Positions 1 to 11,900 of a stretch of DNA of 64,000 nucleotides are shown one piece after another (position 1 is the stretch's first letter; each line of letters begins with the position of its first letter). Both the position numbers and the translations under genes were made by a program. This stretch comes from Antedon bifida (Eukaryota > Echinodermata > Crinoidea > Comatulida > Antedonidae): positions 26,989,001 through 27,053,000 of the forward strand of contig OY727099.1 of the NCBI GenBank assembly GCA_963402885.1, in the 5' to 3' direction. Below the pieces are notes generated by a model that did no database searches, was not told the origin of the DNA, and saw only the letters and a program-made list of their open reading frames with translations.

Positions 1-281
1 AATACATTTTGAAATTGGAATCATGTATAAAAAGGAATCAATCAATAAATTAAATTAATAGTTACTGTATGATCAAATTTTCAGTGTATATATTAAGAAA
101 AAAAAAAGTATATATATATATTCAATTGCATTCTTAGAATATATATATATTGAACTTAAAAGTGACCATATGATATACAGGAGTCAAGCAACATACCTTT
201 TAAGAGTTATTCTTCTTTCATTCAATAAGTGTAAAATGTACTGTAAACAACTGTTATCCTAAAGTTCCTCAATTTATTCAG
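1..281 (+). other. Intron of MMS22L (upstream part)
   Basis: AT-rich sequence with TATATA runs near 108-150. It ends in a splice acceptor (AG at 280-281) in front of the first visible MMS22L exon. I see no coding signal in it. Confidence 0.6.
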
Positions 282-3200
282 ATATCAAGAAGGAGCTACA
301 AGAATTCATCACCTTTCTCCTGTTCCTGTTTGCAAGAATTTGTTGTACTACTTATTCAGTTTCTTGATCAACGGCATGACAAGTTTGAAACAGATGTGAG
401 TACCGATATGCTACAAAATAATAAACAGTTAAATACATAAAATCAAAAATTGTAATGTATTTATACATTACAATTTGTCTTGCTTTTTCAGGCTTTTTGG
501 GTCGTGCTTCATAAAGCGTTCAAGAAAAAAGTATCGTTGGAGGAAAAAGGTTTTTATCATTATCTTACCTTTTGAAAAACAAACGTCAACATTTAACAGT
601 ACTAGTAATTGTTCCTTTCTACAAAATGTACACTTGTGTAAAGTATAAGCTGAAATTATTGGGGTATCCTCTTTGTCCAACCTGCCAACGTATAATCATG
701 TTGTTGTCATTATTTTACCTTCTTTCAGGCAATGTAGAGTTGTATTGGTGGCTTCTTATGCATATTGCACCACTTTACAATCAAAATGGTGGAGTGATAA
801 AAGATAAAGTAAGTAATCTCTATTTTTACTTACCAATTTAGTGAATACGGTTCTAGTGTTCTATAACATAACTGACTTCATTCATATGAATAAATAAACC
901 AATCACTTTTTTACTTTGACAAGTTTGTTTGCTTTTTTATCACATATAGAGTGATATACAAAGTAACTGGACTGTGGTAGGTGAACTTCTTAAGTTGATG
1001 TTTTCTCAGGTAAGTAAAGTTCCTCAGTTTCCTCACCGTCATGTTGGTTTCTAAAGCTTTATGACATATGGTAGTGCTATGACATCATCATGTCCATATG
1101 CATATATTTTTTTGTTACATAAACATTGATAGTGTAGACAGAGCTTTATAATGCACAGTGTAGATAACAATAATTTGTGTTTTTCTTAGGAGCTGAGCTT
1201 TGATGAGGAAAGTATTCGTGTACAGTTACAATGCTGTCTCTCCCTCTGTCATGTTTGGCAACCAGACACTAAGATATTAGCCACTCTATGGCAATACAGT
1301 CACAAGAGAATGGTAAGATAAAACACTAAGATATTAGCCACTCTATGGCAATACAGTCACAAGAGAATGGTAAGATAAAACACTAAGATATTAGCCACTC
1401 TATGGCAATACAGCCACAAGAGAATGGTAAGATAAAATTGTGTTAATCATGACTCAAACCTAACAAACAAAAGCTGTAATGAATTCTGGTGTAAATTTGT
1501 ATTCTTTAAATTTCAGAATCAATCTTTACTAAAGACTGAACGTTCCCTAGATGGCTTAGCATCTCTAAGGTAAGCTACACTTTATTTCAAAATATTTGTG
1601 TCATATGAGGCAATGCATGGAGGACATTTCTGCGAGAATATACTGTACCTACTTACTTACTGTCTGTACTTAGATAAACATATTATCTTTGGACCAACTT
1701 AAATAACATTTTTGTACATTTTTATTCTAGTAAATCAGCAATAGGATGGTTTGACCAATGTAAACAAAGAGCAACTGACCACACAGCAAGGTAAGTATTT
1801 ATTTGTAGTTTATTAGATTTATATGAAAGAAAATCAAGTTTCTGTGGTATACTTATTGTGCACAGTCAATGCTCTTTTTATCATTTTTTATCAGACTAAA
1901 TGTCTGGTTTTATTCTTTTATTTTTCTATTACTTTTGCACTATTCAAATTCAAGTTACTTAATTTAGTGTATGTTAATAAAATATTAAGGTCAGGTCGTC
2001 AGGTACTAAGTTTATCTTTCTCTTTTTAGCCAAGACTCTGAAAACAGTTTTCATCTTTTTTTGCGAATCATTGCTGCTCAATTTGGGAAATTGGAGGGAG
2101 CAGACAAATTACAAGGATGGCGGCAAATTAAAGGAAGGCAAGTAAAATTGGAAATTTATTTTAAATTTGAGGCATTAACGAAGAAAAAAATCTTGTTATT
2201 TCTATGGAAAAGTGCGTAAATATGTTTTGTAACCTTCTTTAAAAATAATCTTTTTTTAGGTTGTACTCAAAGTTTCACAGTCGTAGCATGCAAGAACTGA
2301 ATAGCAATGGATTAAGTCACTTCATAAGTCTGTTTCTTATTCTAGCACAGAAAGTAGATCTTACAGATGTGGTAAGTACAACTTAAATTAATACTATATT
2401 ATTTTATAATAACTTACAATATACACTAGAATGAAAACTGCCGTTCTTGAATGCCTATCATAAAGCCATTGTTTGTTGGTACGGTTTGATCATTCTTCTA
2501 ATTTTTATCAAACTTATAAATTAATAGAAATATTAGTTAAGTCTGGTTTTTTTTTCAATTTATGTGTGTGATATATAAAAAATAAAATTTGCATCTAAAA
2601 TGAAACAAACTTGTTTTATATTTTTCAGAGTCATAAAATGGTAGATTTACTTGATATGCTGTTAATGGATTCATCCTTATCTCGTAGCAAGCAACAGATC
2701 ATATACAAAGGTAAAGCTCTGTCTAACTTTGTGACAAATAAATGTGATGTGCCTATATATCGACATAATGATGTCATATCACTACCATATTTAAGCATAT
2801 CACTACCATATTTGGGCACATCACACTTTTTTTTGTCAAATTATATCAAATAACCAGAGCTTGATTCTGACCAATGTGCATGTTTCTCTAATTCCTCTGA
2901 GTTTGCTTTGGTTGCCAGTGATGCAAAGTTTAATAAAACTAATGTGTACTGTATTCTGTTGTAGGTCTGTTTACATTGTGTCTTGTGCTTCAAGAAAGGC
3001 AGGTGGATATGTCATTTGTTGCCGACAAACTTTCATCAGGTTTTGATACAATTTGCAGGTAAAATACTAATTTAAAAAAAAAAAAGATTTTTACCACACT
3101 ATCAACTATTAATGGTTGACTAAGATTAAGCAGTAAAAGAAAACCTATTCTAACTCAAGTTCAAATTTATTGTCAAATGAATTGTAGGTTAAAAAAAAAA

Positions 3201-6200
3201 ATAGTGAAACGCAAATACATACAAAAAACAATGTATATAAAAACAGTAAAATGTTAAAACAGTAAAAAATGTTAAAAAATGAAATTGATAAATAGCACTT
3301 ACAATTGCATGGTGTCAAACCTATTTTGGGAACTGTCTATTTTTTCCTTTTTTTTTTATATAATTTTAATGTTCATTTGAAATTTATGTTTTTCATTCAA
3401 CAGTGAACTGTCACAGACAGATATGGACATTGGTGAACGGCACCAAATATGGACACTTATAACATTGTATACTGATTCTACTCAAGATGTGTTTGATAAC
3501 AGTAGTGACAATCTGTCCCTATCAGAAGAAAAACTTATAGGTGTGTATCATATATCTTGGTATCTTGTTTAAACTTTACATTTCCCTCCTGGTAAGCTAG
3601 TTATTTTAGCCATGACTTTTGAAAATGTACTCATATTATTTCCATTTTAATTGGCAAAATAAATTGAATCTGAATCTGACTTCAGTTCTTAAGTTCGTAT
3701 TTTCATGTTGTTACACATATTACATGAAGCAATAGGACCTACAAAAATATTTGTTTCTGTTCCCTTGCCTCTCCTAAATATTTCCATTTTTTGTTTACAG
3801 GATCAGGTTTCAAACATCTTTTACCAGCTTGCAATGAATCTGAAATACGAGTCATGCTTCAGTTCATATTAAACCTCATGGCATGTCAAAGGTCAGCATT
3901 TAAAGTTTTGTAAAAAAAAATGAATTGATATGGAATCATAGAATATAAGCAACATAATCATTGTGGCCTTACAATTGCTGTCTGATTAAAAATCTCTTAT
4001 AACTAAAAAGGGAATTGCGATACAGTTTGTCTGAATATGAATTTTAGTGTATAATCATTTTTTATTCTTATACCTACAGAAGTGTGTATAAGAGAATGTA
4101 TCGATCAGAAGGCAAGCATGTACCAAAGGCAAAAATTAAAGGTACAGGTAATGTTGTTGGCATCAAGGCATGGTACAATGTTTCCAAATACTTAAAGGGT
4201 AGATATTAATGCTGATACATTGTACATACTACAGTAACAAAGACAGGCCATTTTGATGCTTCATACATTGAATAGAATATTTATTCATTACTACTTTACT
4301 ACTTAACACTATTACTTTTTTTTTCAGATTTAATTCAAAGATTATGGAATAACTTTTACTCTTTTGTGAAATCAAGTTCATCAAATTCTAAACCAAATTG
4401 TTTGCTTGCTGATGTTGCTGCTAGTTTTACTATGCTGGCTTCAGACATGTAAGTGACATGATGATGTCATATCGCTACCATATTTGGGCACATCACATTT
4501 TTTTGTCAAACTAGTTTGATAGTGTAGCCAGAGCTTAAAAACTCAGTCCAATTATTATTTTTTGTTTGTTTTACAGGGAAGATAATTTGACCGAACCACA
4601 AGAAAAAATGTTGGATATTTTCCATTATTTTGGTGTAGCTGACACAAGCGTACATTTCAGGTTTGTGCTGTTTATTCCAATGTTTTAATTGCAGTTTGGA
4701 ATTGCATTGACCCCTATAACTTATTTGATTCAAATTTATAATATTATTTTACTAAGCAATATTGAATTTAGAAAGTGTACATTGAAATATCATGTATAAT
4801 ACCACCAAAATTACGAGTGAGAATCAATATCATGAGGCATTTAATGAAAATGCAGACTGTCTTAAAATTACACGACATGTTTTGAGAATTCTGTTCTTTA
4901 TTAATTAAATGCCTTGATATTGATTCTCACATTGAAATACATATAAATATATTGTTTCTTCTTTTCAGTATTTCATTACGCTATCTTTGCCACCTTCTAC
5001 CAAACACTGCCCTCATGCAAAAAGTGGAAAAACACTACGGAGAAGCCTACCAACCCACCCTCATTCATGCTTGGGTCAGGTGTTCAATATTGACCAATCA
5101 AAATGCAGATGAACTACAGGAGTTTACCAGACTTATTTACAAGCTTCCAGCAATGACTACCATATTAGGAAACAATGTAAGTCTTCTTCTTTTAATAACT
5201 TTACTTGTTGCAGACTAGTGAGATGGCTAATTTGAATATGCCATTAATGCAAAGGCTAAAATAAATGATTGCATCACAGTAGCCAGGGAAATGTGAAGTT
5301 ACATGTTAAACTCATGAGCCGTTAAAGCGTGTTAATCCAATTTAATTGCTATTGTTCTCTATTGTTTTGTTTATTCTTAGTTTATTCACAAAACAATAAA
5401 GTACCTCCCATTACTGAATATGCTGCCACCAACCTAAATAGGCCTACTGGGAAGTCTATAAACTATAATGTATATTCATTAGTATATAATTTACAACATA
5501 GTAACATAAACATTATTTAATTGAAATGTGTATTTAAATACAGACACAGTTACCAAATACCAATGAGCCGGAATTCAGCCAGTTTGTAAGATGTCTTGGA
5601 CAACGTTTTGCTTCTGCAAAGGTTAGTAAGAATGCAAACTTAAAGGACAACTTGACCGAGGACCATATTTTAAGGTTACTTAATGAGTCCAGATAAGCAA
5701 AAGAAACAATAAAAAATCAACATTTATAATTGTTTACGATTTATTTACAAAGTGTGTTTACTAGAAATGTTCGCGATTTGCCAGAAAACTCATGACGTAA
5801 ATTTTGCGATGCACCTGTGACGTTACAGCAATTTACGGGAGCGCGTATGGCGATATCCTTAATCTCACAATGGTTCTGAAATCATATGTACATCCCTAAT
5901 ACGTTGTTAAAATATGGTCCTCGGTCAAGTTGTCCTTTAAGTATCTCACAATTCCTTTAGGTTTAATCTGTAGCTTAATCATTGTATTAGTTTCTTACTT
6001 TTAAAGATTAAATTTTATTTTCAGAACTTGCAAGAAAAGATTCAGTTCCGGAAGGATACGCTGCACCTATTTGGTGATCTTGTTAAACTGATCCAGTTTT
6101 CATTGAAGAAGTCAAGCGCAGCTGAAGCAGAACTGAAATGGCTTTACAGAGCAATTGGTTTTATTGTGAGAGATTGTGCTCCGGTGTTGTATGTCCAGGT

Positions 6201-8624
6201 AAAGTTAATAAAAGAAAAGACCATTGTGGTCTACAATCAGTGTTAAAGTCTCTCATTTTCTCATTCTCATGTTCCTTTGTGTGTTAGATCTTGTACAATT
6301 ATATCAAACAAAATATAAATTGTGCTCGTTTTTTATTTTTAGAGCAAGCCTCACCAATCACAATTACCAGGTCTAATCAGTGAACTACTGCTACCACCTC
6401 TTATCTTCAACCCTAACAAGACACTACCAACTAACATGCTAAGTGCAATCAGAGACACACTTAACTTGGTGAGTTGTCTGTTGGTCTAAAATGAAGCAGT
6501 TATAACAAATACATTTGTCTACAAAGGTGAAATTTAGTTGTGCTACAATAGGTTAAAATACTTTAAATGAAGTTACTTTCTTTTTCTAAGTTCCTTGAAG
6601 GATTGTCAACGCTAGACTTCCACAAAGACGGGTTCATTCGACAGAAGATGCAGGAAATTGTACAACAATATTTTGTCAGATTTGCAATTGTAAGTACAAG
6701 TGCAAAGTTCCTGTTGTCTTGTAGAACAGTATGCTTATCTGTGTTCCTTTTTACTTTATTGCTTATTTATATAAAAAGCTATTGAACAAGAATATTCATA
6801 TTTTGATATATTTTATGTTTTAGAAATCATCTGTGATGCCAAACAGTAACAGTGTAACTGCCAATCATCCACTGTTGGTGAGTATATGGAGAGCTTTGAG
6901 AATTATCTGTTCATAGAAATCATAGAATGCAGTTAACTAATATAATATATTTTTGATATATTTACTTTTATTTGATAGGTCGCTCTATATCCATCTCAAC
7001 GACACAATCCAACACCACAAATGAGGTTGGTTTACAGACAGTAATTATCTTTACAAACTAAATTATAAATTTAGCTGATATAAATTACTTTAAAAAAATT
7101 GCAAAAGGTTTGGCGTGATTCCGAAATGTATAATATTCAAATATAAATAATAATTAAATATCATCATAATATAACTTTATTATACATTTAATTATTTTTT
7201 TTTAAACTACAGAAAACTAAGGCAGTTTGTAATTGAAGTGCTAAGATCCAGATTTATTGTGTTAAAAGGCCAGCAAGCACCAAGCCAGGCAGCCAATGCA
7301 CTTCAATTTGTTCATGAACTATTTACTAGGACTAGTGTAGCAAATGAAACAGCAAAGTAAGACATTGAAATTAGTATGATACAAACATTTTACATTATAT
7401 ATAGTCATAACCATTTCAATTCAAGGGAACAACGTATACTTGCTTCATACTAGTTGGTTAGTTAACAAGCTAAATGCTTATATGACCCTTCCTTTTCTTT
7501 CTATGCAACAAAACTATAATTGCTGTATAGATGTTTGGGTACGAACAATCTTTGCTTGTATTAAAGATAACTGTAATAACAATATTTGAGTTTCCGTGTT
7601 ATAAATGATGTGAAAAAGTAGAGTAGTTGTGACCTGTGAAAGGTAATCTTGCATGCAAGGATGTGATTTGATGTACCTTATTGGTCTACACATTATTTCT
7701 CTATGATCTATCATAGAATTATGGTCAGCAGCTCATACAAAATTGTGAAAAACAGAAATACCAATTATTATTGCCATTTCTGATTACAATATCAAATTCT
7801 CATTGAATTGAATATTTCAAAACACAACTGTTTATTATATAGTAATAATGTGTATGTTTTTGTACAGAAATGCAGCAGCACTTTTAGACACCATTTTGAA
7901 TTATTTGTTGATGTGTGATAATGGTGGACTAAAACGACAGGCATCTCAGATTTTAGTGATTATGATGCAGGCTTGCAAGACCAGTGCAGATGAAAATATT
8001 AAGTAAGTAACCGTGCTTAAATACCAGTAAGAAACGTTACTTAATGGTCAGTAAGGGAGGGAGATAAAAAAATATATATTTTTGGATTTTATATTTCGTT
8101 ATTCCTTATCCCCCTAATTCCAAAAACAAATTATTTTCTTTTTTTATAGCAAAGATATATCGTCCATCTTGCAAAAATTTGTAGATCGCAATCTTCAAGT
8201 TCATCAGTCTAGTACGTTTCAAGTGCTCGAAAGTGTTGCTGCCCTCTATCCTCTCCCGCTGTACGACATGATTCCATACTTAAATGAACGACTTGCAAAA
8301 TGTGAGATGAAGAGAGGTGCTGGCACCGATAACAGAATCAGGTAAAAATATTATGTAATGTAATGATAAATTTTATAAATAACTAACTTTCATAAAATTT
8401 TGAAATGTATGTCTAAGAACTAAACCTGCTTGATGTGAATTCCCATACACTATTTTAATAACAAACTATGACATCCCAGAAAGTTGTATAGTTACAGTAA
8501 TATGAAATTAATTTTTTTTTTCTTTTTCAGGAGGACATACAAGTCATTGTTAGGTCATCTGGGGTCACGTGGACAAGTTGTAATCCAACAAATTGAACAA
8601 GGCAGAGAGGTTTTAGAATACTAA
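282..8624 (+). CDS. MMS22L: MMS22-like DNA repair protein, C-terminal ~931 residues (5' end outside window)
   Basis: MMS22L works with TONSL in the nucleus to load RAD51 and protect stalled replication forks. I read 27 coding exons: 282-395, 492-549, 729-808, 950-1009, 1190-1312, 1517-1569, 1731-1790, 2030-2137, 2260-2371, 2629-2710, 2965-3058, 3404-3540, 3801-3891, 4080-4147, 4328-4448, 4577-4660, 4969-5176, 5544-5621, 6025-6198, 6343-6468, 6591-6689, 6824-6877, 6979-7025, 7213-7356, 7868-8002, 8150-8341, 8531-8624. They join in one open frame (2796 nt) ending in TAA at 8622. Recognisable segments are SPFSCSCLQEF near the start, IKGRLYSKFHSRSMQEL, GLSHFISLFLILA and a C-terminal YKSLLGHLG block, which match remembered vertebrate MMS22L in the same order. 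The vertebrate protein is about 1240 residues, so roughly the first quarter lies upstream. The intron after 2137 uses a GC donor. The donors at 549 and 4147 are the least certain. The family call is strong; single boundaries are by eye. Confidence 0.88.
1062..1149. mobile_element. Partial copy of a short palindromic MITE
   Basis: Right-hand part of a MITE found seven times in this window. The copy keeps the GACATCATCATGTCC centre and the terminal GATAGTGTAGACAGAGCTTT, but lacks the left terminal repeat. It lies in an MMS22L intron. Confidence 0.6.
1267..1435 (+). repeat. 57-bp tandem repeat made of an exon end plus its splice donor (3 copies)
   Basis: The unit starts CACTAAGATATTAGCC at 1267, 1324 and 1381, so the period is 57 bp. 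Each unit contains the last 46 bases of the MMS22L exon that ends at 1312, the GGTAAGA donor and a few intron bases. Copies differ by very few bases (CAGTCAC versus CAGCCAC in the third). Reading past the first donor gives GTA AGA TAA, a stop, so only the first copy can be coding. Confidence 0.9.
2713..2862. mobile_element. Palindromic MITE copy directly after a splice donor
   Basis: About 150 bp with terminal inverted repeats AAAGCTCTGTCTA... and ...CCAGAGCTT, and the ATGATGTCATATCACTACC core shared with the other copies. It begins about two bases after the exon end at 2710, so the GTAAAG donor overlaps the left tip of the element. Confidence 0.7.
4455..4540. mobile_element. Partial palindromic MITE copy after a splice donor
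   Basis: Right half of the same MITE family: ATGATGATGTCATATCG core, GGGCACATCAC, and the end GATAGTGTAGCCAGAGCTT. It starts within a few bases of the donor at 4449. Confidence 0.6.
4817..4932. repeat. Imperfect inverted repeat in MMS22L intron
   Basis: The arm GAGAATCAATATCATGAGGC followed by ATTTAAT (about 4819-4845) is the reverse complement, with one or two mismatches, of ATTAAATGCCTTGATATTGA followed by TTCTC (about 4907-4930). The spacer is about 60 bp. It is probably a small MITE relic. Confidence 0.65.
5639..5942. mobile_element. MITE of ~300 bp with ~33-bp terminal inverted repeats
   Basis: The left end TTAAAGGACAACTTGACCGA runs on through GGACCATATTTTAA (from about 5640). The right end, at about 5907-5941, is its exact reverse complement, ending in GTTGTCCTTTAA. 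The interior (about 230 bp) has no coding frame. It sits in an MMS22L intron. No superfamily is assigned; the ends suggest a TTAA or TA target site. Confidence 0.75.
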
Positions 8625-8932
8625 CCCATAACCAGGCCATAATACTGTATGTATATTACTAAATCATGTATAATAGCAATTACAATAACTTTATTAAATA
8701 TATCAAACTGAATAAGATGTCATTTTTTCTTTATTTTATGTCTTGCAATATATTAATCAGAATGTAGGCTTGTCCCATGTATAGGTATGACACGCTATGT
8801 GTGCCAAATTGATTATTTGAAACCTAGGCTAATCAGTATGGAATACAGTATAGTAAACATAGAATTTGAGCTGGTATTTCAGTTGGCAAGAGCTGGAGCA
8901 TCATGGGTAGTTCATGTGTTCTTATTATTCTA
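8625..8932. other. Convergent intergenic region with poly(A) signals for both genes
   Basis: This 308-bp gap separates the stop of MMS22L (+) from the stop of CLYBL (-). An ATTAAA at about 8692 could serve MMS22L. A TTTATT at about 8730, which is AATAAA on the minus strand, could serve CLYBL. The two 3' UTRs may therefore abut or overlap. No coding exon is seen here. Confidence 0.5.
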
Positions 8933-11900
8933 TCACCTTTTCACATTATCGTTGGTCTTTACAAGACTTAGGATGTTCTTAGCTTGTAGTACCAATGGCA
9001 TGTCTATCATACTGCCACGGAAGGTCATTGCACCCTAAAAAAAACAAACATTTTCATACATTGCTTGATTGTCCCGATTAATACTCTCCCAATATCGGAA
9101 GCTATCCAAAAACTTTTCTTGAGGTCCAAAAGGTCCCAAATTCATTTTTACCATTAAAAAGACATCCTTAATACCAGAATTTCCAGAAAACCAGACATAT
9201 TAGGCCAGCCCAAGGGTGTTCAGTATTGGTAGAGTTTCCCCAAACCTCGGACATGACAAAAACTTTACCTTTCCTGACTGTTGGTGAGTCTCAAATTCTT
9301 TGACGAGTTCTTGAGCCCATTCAACTTTTTCATCGGATGGACTGAATGCTCGTTGAACCACGTCCACCTGATTGGGGTGAATGACCTGCTTACCAGTAAA
9401 CCCCATAGTCGCTCCTTCTAGTGATTGTGTCTCAAGAGACTTGAGATCTGTATTGTATTTTTATAAACAGGCTTGAAATATTATTATCATTATATCTGAC
9501 AAATGGTGCTTGTGTGTTGGCAGCAATTAAGCTGACCTTATTTTCTGATCTATTACAACATCAAGAAAATGTCATGTCTATTATGGGCATTTTTTTGTCA
9601 CATAAAGTTTGATAGTGTAGACAGAGATTTACAGCAATTTTGCTTTGGATTACTTTACTAAGTATGTAGGGCATGCCAGCCTACATGTGAACGCATCCTT
9701 AGAACATCCCACTCCCTAACTTACCACGGAAGTTAATGTGAACCAAATCAATTGCTTGCAATCCAAATGCTTTTGCTGTTGTAACAACTTTTTGTCGTGC
9801 ATACAACAATTCATTGGCTCCTTCTGTTCTACTTGCACCTGTACAAGAAAACTAATAAGTAATGTATATGTCTCTGAACTATTTTAAATGGTTATACAGT
9901 ATAATAGTAAATGGAAAAAGTGACAACTAACTATATACATCTGTAAATAAGAATCTTAAAATAACACTTGCCGATGTCAGCACAAAAATCATCTGATCCA
10001 AAAACCACCCCTTCAAGCTGAAATGGAAGAGTCTTAGAAAGTTCCATGCCTTCTTGTAGAATGTCCTTTAAGTTTATAAGACCAATAGCACTCTCAGTGA
10101 ATATGACAAGCTTTGCTTTATAATTTGGGCAATTCTTGGTCCTCAAAACATCTACAAAGATTTCAGAAAACTGAAAAACAAAATTAAGTCAAATATTCTC
10201 AGAAGTAGTTTTAAACACTGCTCAATAAATGAATGGTATTATACAAAAATTACAAAACACACAACAATTTTTGTAGGTACATGTAAAAATCAAAAATATC
10301 AGAAAAAAAAATTATCTTCTCACCAAATGTAGATCATTCTGAGTGTTAACTTTTGGAAGCATTAAGGTTTTTGGTAAATTATGAGCTTTGTAAATTATAT
10401 TCAAGTCATCCGATACTATCCCAGAATCCATAGCATTTATCCTTACGGCCAAGTCGCCTACACCCGGCGTTGATAAAGAGTCAAGTGATGCTCTGATGTT
10501 TTCTCTTGCTACATCCTGCACAAAAAAAACTTCTTGAACGATGATACTGTTTTTTAACAATATATTATTTTTATTATTATTAATAAATATTATTAATATT
10601 AGGATATTTACAGATTTATTAGAGTTTACAGTTTAAAAATTTAAATTAATACAGTAGGCCTAGTAATAGTCCAAGAGCATTAGGGTTTGACCCGGAAATT
10701 TCTGGTAACAAGCTAATTTTTTCAGGAAAGGTCGAGAACTATGATTGGAACATCATACTAAAAGTCCTGAAAAATCCTCCTTGTGCTCTCCGAGAAATCC
10801 AAGATGGCGTCCAAAATGGCTGCCATTTTAAATTGGTCTATAACTTTGTAACCGCTTGTCGTAGAGTATCGATTTTGGTATCAAATAGTTCACAATATAT
10901 ACATTCCTATTTGCTCTAACAGAAAAGTTTGTCAAAAAATGGCCGCTACTACAGTTTCTGGCAGTTTGACCTTTGACCTGGTCTTATCATATCTCGGTAA
11001 TGGCTTGTCATAGAGAATTAAGATTAGGCCCAAATTGTTCAGAACGTGCATATTTTTATTTGGTGTAATGAAATATTTTATCCCAAAATGACCGGAAGTG
11101 AGGTTATTGACCTCTTATTGACCTATTCATATCTCTTTACTGTATCTCAAGAAATATTTGTCGTAGAGCATTACTTTTGGTGTCATATTGTTTGGAACAT
11201 ATACATTTCTATTTAGTCTAATACAACAGTTTGCCCTTAAATGCTCGGAAGTAAATTAATTTATTGAAAACTTAAAAAATCAAAGAGCTACATATAATAG
11301 GCAGACGATATGAATACTGTAGAAAAAATCTAAATCAAAGTTTTAACTCTGCCTTAAAACATGTTTTGGGCATAGCACATCATCAGGTAAAGTTACAAAA
11401 AGAAAATATAAAGTCAATAACTTACAAAGAACAACTGTCATTGGCTAATCAAAGTTGGTTAAGTAAACAAAAAAATGGGTTATTCATTTTATTGGGTAGT
11501 TGAAGAGTGTTTTGTTATTTTCAACAATAACCTTGAGGGTAAATTTTACTGTAAGGGTATGAACTATACAAGAAAAAACCAAAATAATCATTTATTTAAC
11601 TTCGATAGAACAAAGAATATCATGGCACACGTTAATTGAAATTCTCATACTAGTTATGGTTGAAAAGTTATTGCTACAAAATGTCACCTATATGTAGATG
11701 TCATGAATACATTTTAAATGCGTTATTCGTCTGTAACTCGCATTACAGTACATACGCGAATTAGTGCTTTTGTTTAAATCACGTCGTTATTTTTATTATT
11801 TATTATAGAAATTATGATAATTATTTTTGGTCAGAAAAGTAGAAATTTTATGTAATTTAGAAAATGTATAGACTTTATGATACTTTGAGTGTGAGAATGA

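Noticed and set aside
1370-1435. Extra coding copies of the MMS22L exon end
   Set aside because: Reading past the first donor meets TAA at once, so the second and third copies cannot be coding in frame.
8787-9038. Plus-strand open frame of 83 codons after MMS22L
   Set aside because: It is a shadow of the minus-strand last exon of CLYBL (8933-9034), which has clear family residues.
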